From: Lachnospiraceae bacterium
Lineage (GTDB): Bacteria; Bacillota; Clostridia; Lachnospirales; Lachnospiraceae
NCBI GenBank assembly: GCA_910575105.1
Contig: CAJTDK010000005.1
Location: forward strand, 205,787 to 269,786
Direction: 5' to 3'
Length of the DNA stretch: 64,000 nucleotides
Shown here: positions 59,934 through 64,000 of the stretch, in pieces
Numbering within the stretch: the first letter of the stretch is position 1
Layout of the letters: every line of letters starts with the position of its first letter
Made by a program: the position numbers and the translations under genes
Notes under the pieces: model-generated
What the model was told of the DNA's origin: nothing
The model's database searches: none
Seen by the model: only the letters and a program-made list of their open reading frames with translations

Positions 59934-60557
59934 ATGCAGGGAAGAGTTATTACAATCAGCAGGCAGTGTGGAAGCGGTGGACACAGTATTGGAAACGAAT
60001 TGGCAAAGAGGCTGAATGTCCCATTCTACGATAAAGAGATCATCGAAATGACAGCGAAAGAGAGTGGTTTTCATCCGCAGTTTGTGGAGGAAAAGGGGGA
60101 ACATATGGAGAGCAGCATGCTCTCCAATCTGGCAAGACATCTGCCCTATGCAGGACGGGGAAATTATGAAGACTACCAGCCGCTGCAGGATCAGCTTTAT
60201 TTTTTGCAGGCAAAGATTATAAAAGAACTGGAAGAAAAAGGACCATGCGTTATTGTGGGCAGGTGTGCAGATTATATTCTGCGGGACAGGAAAGAGGTAT
60301 TGAATGTTTTTATCCATGCAGATATGGAGTTTAAAAAGAAGCACTGCATGGCAAGACAGCAGTTTCCAAAAGGAAATGTGGAGGATATGATCCGCAGGAG
60401 GGATAAACTGCGTGCAGACCATTACCGGTATTATACAGACCAGAAATGGGGGGATTCGTTCCATTACCATTTATGTCTGGACAGCAGTAGGTTTGGCATT
60501 GAGAAATGCGTTGATATGATCGAAGATGCCTGTAAAGCTATGCGTCCGGCTTCATAA
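59934..60557 (+). CDS. Cytidylate-kinase-like family protein
   Basis: This 207-residue protein starts VITISRQCGSGGHSIGNELAKRLNVPFYDKEII, the P-loop of the cytidylate-kinase-like (AAA_26) family. GPCVIVGRCADYIL and VFIHADMEFK follow, with RRRDKLRADHYRYYTDQKWGD as a lid-like region. Such proteins often lie next to MATE or ABC pump genes in Clostridia, with unknown substrate. TAGGAGGTATCT precedes the ATG, 9 bases after the pump. Confidence 0.9.
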   Translation: MQGRVITISRQCGSGGHSIGNELAKRLNVPFYDKEIIEMTAKESGFHPQFVEEKGEHMESSMLSNLARHLPYAGRGNYEDYQPLQDQLYFLQAKIIKELEEKGPCVIVGRCADYILRDRKEVLNVFIHADMEFKKKHCMARQQFPKGNVEDMIRRRDKLRADHYRYYTDQKWGDSFHYHLCLDSSRFGIEKCVDMIEDACKAMRPAS

Positions 60558-60604
60558 AACAGCGGGAGAGTTTCAGATATTTTTGAAAGAAACAGGAGGC
60601 ATTT

Positions 60605-60841
60605 ATGTTTAAAACACTTTTGAAGCAGATTGGAGATTATAAAAGAGATGCCGTCCTCACTCTGATCTTTGTCATTCTGGAGGTTATCGTGGAGGTCATT
60701 ATCCCTATGATGATGGCAGCGATCATAGATTACGGACTGACTGGACAAAGCCTTAAGACGGTATGCCTGATCGGGGCAGCGATGATTGTGATGGCGGGGC
60801 TGGCATTATTTTTTGGTGTGGAATCCGGGAGGACAGCATGA
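60605..60841 (+). pseudogene. ABC exporter, N-terminal fragment
   Basis: The 78 residues LLKQIGDYKRDAVLTLIFVILEVIVEVIIPMMMAAIIDYGL are the first membrane helix and start of a type IV ABC exporter, which normally has about 580 residues. The frame ends at GVESGRTA, where the full protein would go on to its second helix. The rest is missing, and recombinase-tail sequence follows. AGGAGG precedes the ATG. A 17-codon frame with a good ribosome site (60838-60891) overlaps its end; I do not recognise it. Confidence 0.85.
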
Positions 60842-60899
60842 AAGGTATTTGTAACATATCAGGATGCACGGTGGGGCGATTTCATTCCTAAAAAGCGGT

Positions 60900-61022
60900 C
60901 AGGCCACGGATGCAGCGGAGACGGATTCTGATGCCATGGTGGATTTCGTGACGCTCTATGGCAAGGAGGATGTACGGTTCACCTTCAAAAATGGGAGGGA
61001 CGTTCCGACAAAAACCGAATAA
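60900..61022 (+). pseudogene. Large serine recombinase, 3' tail
   Basis: Forty codons read ATDAAETDSDAMVDFV then TLYGKEDVRFTFKNGRDVP and KTE with a stop. This resembles the C-terminal end of large serine recombinases of Clostridia elements (a VTVY...IRFTFKDGTE type motif). No more of the gene is present here. A second copy of its last codons lies at 63071 after the third MATE gene. Confidence 0.4.
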
Positions 61023-61070
61023 GAATTACGGATTGCACTTCACGGGAATGTGGAGTGTTTTCTTATTTTC
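60990..61070 (+). repeat. Direct repeat, left copy (with terminator)
   Basis: About 80 bp from AATGGGAGGGACGTTCC to GTTTTCTTATTTT. It is repeated with about 85% identity at 63071-63151. It includes the last codons of the recombinase tail and a hairpin CACTTCAC (61036-61043)/GTGGAGTG (61050-61057) plus T run. 61080-61224 beyond it holds only the MarR promoter region. Confidence 0.85.
61036..61069 (+). terminator. Terminator in the left repeat
   Basis: CACTTCAC pairs with GTGGAGTG (one G-T pair) around GGGAAT, then TTTTCTTATTTT. Confidence 0.75.
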
Positions 61071-61224
61071 AAAGTATAACTAAAAATGGGACTTAAGATG
61101 AAAATAGTATATTGCCCGTGGGAGGAAACTCTGTGGGAAATTGTTATTTTTTTGTGAATTCTCTTGAAATTTTGAGAAAGATAAGATAAAATAAGTCTGT
61201 TTTCGGACTGAAAGGAGGAAATCT

Positions 61225-61665
61225 ATGTACACAGCAAAAGAAGTTCTTGTTACCTTTAATGCAACGATCAATGGATATGAGGAAATTTACCGGGCCGTCG
61301 CCAAGTCTTTTGGTTTATCTGACTGTGCGTTTTGGATATTGTATTACATCCGACAGTCGAAAGAAAAAGTTACCCAAAAAGATATCTGCAGTTTTATATA
61401 CCAGCCAAAGCAGACTGTCCATTCTGCTTTGAAAAAGCTGGTCAAAGATGGATTGATTGAGGTCGGAGATTATAACGGCAAACGTCATAAGTATGTTGTA
61501 CTGACGGAAAAAGGTGAAGAGTTTTCCAGAAAAACGGTTGATCTGGTTCTTGCTGAAGAAATTGCCGCATTTGAGGATATGGATGCATCTGAAAGGGAAC
61601 TTTCAATTAAATTACTTGCAAAATATTCAGACAGCCTGTCCCAGCGAATGAGTAAGTTTAGATAG
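61225..61665 (+). CDS. MarR-family transcriptional regulator
   Basis: This 146-residue protein has the MarR winged helix: FWILYYIRQSKEKVTQKDICSFIYQPKQTVHSALKKLVKDGLIE in pieces, with the wing GKRHKYVVLTEKGEEF and C-terminal dimer helices. AAAGGAGGAAATCT precedes the ATG. The MATE gene follows after 75 bases, so this is probably its repressor. Confidence 0.94.
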   Translation: MYTAKEVLVTFNATINGYEEIYRAVAKSFGLSDCAFWILYYIRQSKEKVTQKDICSFIYQPKQTVHSALKKLVKDGLIEVGDYNGKRHKYVVLTEKGEEFSRKTVDLVLAEEIAAFEDMDASERELSIKLLAKYSDSLSQRMSKFR

Positions 61666-61740
61666 GACGAACGAGGTTTGTATTGCAAATATTGTGCCTG
61701 CACCCAAATTCACATATTAAGCAAGAAAGGAGGATTATTT

Positions 61741-63069
61741 ATGGAAAAGAATTTAACGCAGGGAAGTGTTAAAAAACACTACTTTAGGTATCTTGGTGCA
61801 GCCTTTGGAGGCTCTATGATCTCCTGTATATACGGGCTGGTGGATGCTGCAGTAGTTGGCCAGTATCAAGGTCCGCAGGGTACGGCAGCATTATCTATTG
61901 TGGCACCGATTTGGACGATTTTATACAGTTTGGGGATTTTGACCGGCAGCGGGGGTTCTGTCAAATATACATATTACAAGGCACAGGGAAAGACCGACAA
62001 GGCAAACACTTGCTTTACCTTATCCTTACTTCTCACCTTAGTCATAGCGGTAGTCTGCTGGATTGGAATCACCGTTTTTGATGATCAGTTGCTCCGCCTG
62101 TTTGGCGCAGATGATGCTCTCTTGCCATTGGCAAAGACATATCTCCGCCCGATTCAATTTGTAATTCCTGCATATCCGTTTACTCAAATGCTCGCCGCTT
62201 ACCTGAGAAACGATAATGCACCAGGGCTTGCAGCCTTTGCGACTTTATGTGGCGGATGTTTCAATATTTTCGGAGATCTGTATTTTGCGTTTGGGCTCAG
62301 CATGGGTATGTTTGGTGCCGGCCTTGCAACTGCGATTGGCGTAACGCTGACGATTGCGGTTATGGTCTCTCATTTTTTCAGCAGGAAAAATAAACTCAGG
62401 CTGTCCCGTGTCCATGGCTATATTCATAAGGCAAAAGAGCTGGTGTTCAATGGGTGTTCTGCCTTTGTTTCAGAAATAGCGATGGGAATTATTGCAATGC
62501 TGTTTAACCGTCAGATTATGAATTATTTAGGTTCAGATGCACTGGCAGTATTTGGTGTTATTGTTCAGATATCCGGTCTTGTCCAATGCTTTACTTATGC
62601 TGTCGGACAGGCTGCACAGCCAATTATCTCCGAAAACTATAGTGTGCATAATTGGGGACGCATCAAAGAAACGCGAAAATATTCCCTGTGGACAGTTGCA
62701 GTTTTTGGTGTTTTATGGACAGCAGCAGTACTATTGTTCCCAAATGCTTTGGTGAAAGTATTCATGACTCCGACAGACAGCGTATTGCAGATTGCTCCCG
62801 GTATTATGCAGATCTATGGCCTTGCGTATCTGCTTTTGCCGCTGAACATTTTTGCAACCTATTATTTCCAGTCAGTGATGCAGCCAAAAACAGCATTGAT
62901 CATTTCTACGGTACGAGGCATAGTTCTATGTGGTGTATTAGTGTTCGTGCTTCCAGCGCTGTTTGGTGCGGAACTTTTATGGTGGGTTATGCCGATTACA
63001 GAGCTGGCAGTTGCAATGTATACTATTTTGTGTATGGTAAGAAGTAACAGGAGTCTTGCATTGAAGTAA
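61741..63069 (+). CDS. MATE-family efflux transporter
   Basis: This 442-residue protein has twelve membrane helices in two MATE halves, with GGSMISCIYGLVDAAVVGQYQGPQG at the start and VQCFTYAVGQAAQPIISENYSV at the second half. AAAGGAGGATTATTT sets the start at 61741; the frame is open for 21 codons upstream. It differs clearly from the pump at 58566. With the MarR gene it forms a cassette enclosed by imperfect direct repeats. Confidence 0.95.
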   Translation: MEKNLTQGSVKKHYFRYLGAAFGGSMISCIYGLVDAAVVGQYQGPQGTAALSIVAPIWTILYSLGILTGSGGSVKYTYYKAQGKTDKANTCFTLSLLLTLVIAVVCWIGITVFDDQLLRLFGADDALLPLAKTYLRPIQFVIPAYPFTQMLAAYLRNDNAPGLAAFATLCGGCFNIFGDLYFAFGLSMGMFGAGLATAIGVTLTIAVMVSHFFSRKNKLRLSRVHGYIHKAKELVFNGCSAFVSEIAMGIIAMLFNRQIMNYLGSDALAVFGVIVQISGLVQCFTYAVGQAAQPIISENYSVHNWGRIKETRKYSLWTVAVFGVLWTAAVLLFPNALVKVFMTPTDSVLQIAPGIMQIYGLAYLLLPLNIFATYYFQSVMQPKTALIISTVRGIVLCGVLVFVLPALFGAELLWWVMPITELAVAMYTILCMVRSNRSLALK

Positions 63070-63070
63070 G

Positions 63071-63151
63071 AATGGGATGGAAGTTCCGGTAAAAACTGAA
63101 TAGGAAATACAGATTGCACTTCACGGGAATGTGGAGTGTTTTCTTAATTTT
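63071..63151 (+). repeat. Direct repeat, right copy (with terminator)
   Basis: This copy of the 60990-61070 sequence begins 2 bases after the MATE stop with AATGGGATGGAAGTTCC, and preserves the KTE-stop codons and the hairpin. Confidence 0.85.
63117..63147 (+). terminator. Terminator after the MarR-MATE cassette
   Basis: CACTTCAC (63117-63124) pairs with GTGGAGTG (63131-63138), followed by TTTTCTTAATTTT. Confidence 0.75.
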
Positions 63152-63240
63152 AAGGGCGGTTTTTTCATTTGAACCTCCTTTGAAGGCAAAATAAAAAAGT
63201 GTAGGGAAAATAAAATTGTAACAAAATGGGCTATTAGATA

Positions 63241-63662
63241 GAGCCAATCATAGACCGTGACACATGGGAGCGTGTGCAGGAGTTACGCAAGCAGCGAAAA
63301 CGCCCCAACCGCTATGATGAAGTGGGCTTGTTCTCCGGCTTGCTCTTTTGCGCCGACTGCGGCAGCGTCATGTACCAGCAACGCTACCAGACAGAAGGCG
63401 GCAGGACTGCTACATATGCGGCAGCTACAAAAAGCGAACCCATGACGGCACGGCGCACTTTATCCGCACCGACCTGTTGATCGCCGGAGCGACCAAGAAC
63501 CTACGGAAAGAGGAACTCACCCCTATCCTGTTACGGGAGTTTGTGGAAAAAATCGTAATCCACGAATCAGAAGCTCTTGACGGGAAACGCCGGGGGAAGC
63601 TCCGCAGACAGGAAATCGAAATCTATTACTCTTTTGTCGGCAAGGTAGAGCTGCCCGACTAA
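63241..63662 (+). pseudogene. Large serine recombinase, broken
   Basis: EPIIDRDTWERVQELRKQRKRPNRYDEVGLFSGLLFCADCGSVM (in pieces) is the recombinase domain joined to the zinc-ribbon of Tn4451/ICE-type large serine recombinases. A frameshift near 63395 leads to DCYICGSYKKRTHDGTAHFIRTDLL. An internal deletion then jumps to EELTPILLREFVEKIVIHE, where some 100 residues of coiled coil are lost, and the normal end IEIYYSFVGKVELPD stops at 63662. The N-terminal catalytic domain is absent. It marks an element end or its scar. Confidence 0.85.
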
Positions 63663-63877
63663 AGCCCGACCCGTGCGGCAGTCAGCCGGACAGGGAACGG
63701 CAAAATTTTTTACATTTCTTTTACTTCTCCTGAATTATTCATGGCACTATAAGAACCTCTGAAAACACCTTTAGACTGCTTCCAGCATAGAAATACCTAC
63801 AAAGAGCCCTAAAAAAGGGCAGACTATCCCTATAACTATGGTTTTAGGCTTCTTCAGATGTCAAGGTTCTTGTGGTT
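63663..63877. other. Non-coding stretch after the recombinase remnant
   Basis: No gene or strong signal is seen. GAGCCCT...AGGGC near 63806-63823 is a small hairpin. Confidence 0.4.
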
Positions 63878-64000
63878 TCATTCTAACTGTACTGCAAGTG
63901 CCCATATATTACGGAAGGTTTCAAAGACTTCTTTCTTGTAAGGGCAGCTGCTACATAGCTTGAATTTCACATATCTGCTGGTATGTACCACCCTTGCTGC
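63878..64000 (-). CDS. Partial open frame at the right edge, possibly a transposase C-terminus
   Basis: On the minus strand 40 codons enter from the right edge and end at a TGA (63880-63878): RYVKFKLCSSCPYKKEVFE and FRNIWALAVQLE. A CxxC pair in a basic context recalls zinc-ribbon segments of some transposases, but I cannot name a family. It may be chance. Confidence 0.25.
   Translation of the reverse strand, partial: AARVVHTSRYVKFKLCSSCPYKKEVFETFRNIWALAVQLE

Overview
The window looks like the chromosome of a spore-forming gut Firmicute of the Lachnospiraceae type (Clostridium scindens / Dorea / Mediterraneibacter-like). The evidence is the gene content and order: AddAB recombination enzymes, an alpha/beta-type small acid-soluble spore protein, FtsEX with secreted hydrolase and protease genes, two-subunit PyrK/PyrD, a ClpC-RadA locus, strong AGGAGG ribosome binding sites and consensus sigma-A promoters. 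The placement is inference; no 16S gene is present.

Layout. 0-8.9 kb: the 5' end of a FadR-type GntR regulator, divergent from proC, with palindromic operators between them; then addB-addA and a DUF1294 gene. 8.9-11.4 kb: a PadR-DUF1700-DUF4097-PspC envelope operon behind a consensus promoter. 11.4-14.6 kb: a decayed patch with a TnpV remnant and a response-regulator pseudogene cut by an IS1634-like element. 14.7-17.9 kb: a DMT exporter divergent from an XRE-cupin regulator, a spore protein and a divergent WecG/TagA-like glycosyltransferase. 18-23.2 kb: a PucR/CdaR-type regulator, ftsE, ftsX, an M23 hydrolase and an S41 protease. 23.2-32 kb: pyrC-pyrF-pyrK-pyrD, then on the other strand iorA-iorB-paaK, then pyrE. 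32-35.2 kb: small membrane proteins and an M29-type aminopeptidase. 35.2-39 kb: purE-purM-purN-purD. 39-44 kb, minus strand: a YczE-like membrane protein, GH36 alpha-galactosidase, AraC and RpiR regulators. 44-51.6 kb: alanine dehydrogenase, a small GntR regulator, clpC, an unknown gene, radA, and a convergent aminotransferase. 51.9-54.4 kb: an AT-rich secreted protein, tRNA-Trp and an ECF-transporter S component with a striking palindromic operator.

From about 54.5 kb to the end the window is an accessory graveyard. It holds a broken GntR/ABC pair, a truncated MATE pump, an hsp20 with an in-frame amber codon, a CIRCE element in front of a frameshifted groES fused by deletion to the tail of a marR gene, an intact MATE pump, a cytidylate-kinase-like gene, a truncated ABC exporter, a MarR-MATE module between two imperfect direct repeats, and a broken large serine recombinase.

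The most interesting reading is in this last part. The groES-marR deletion appears to have put an intact efflux pump and a nucleotide-kinase-like gene behind an HrcA/CIRCE heat-shock control site. Separately, a second MarR-MATE cassette sits between repeated recombinase 3' tails. I did not see a CRISPR array or a recognisable defence system, and no wholly new system is proven by the sequence alone.
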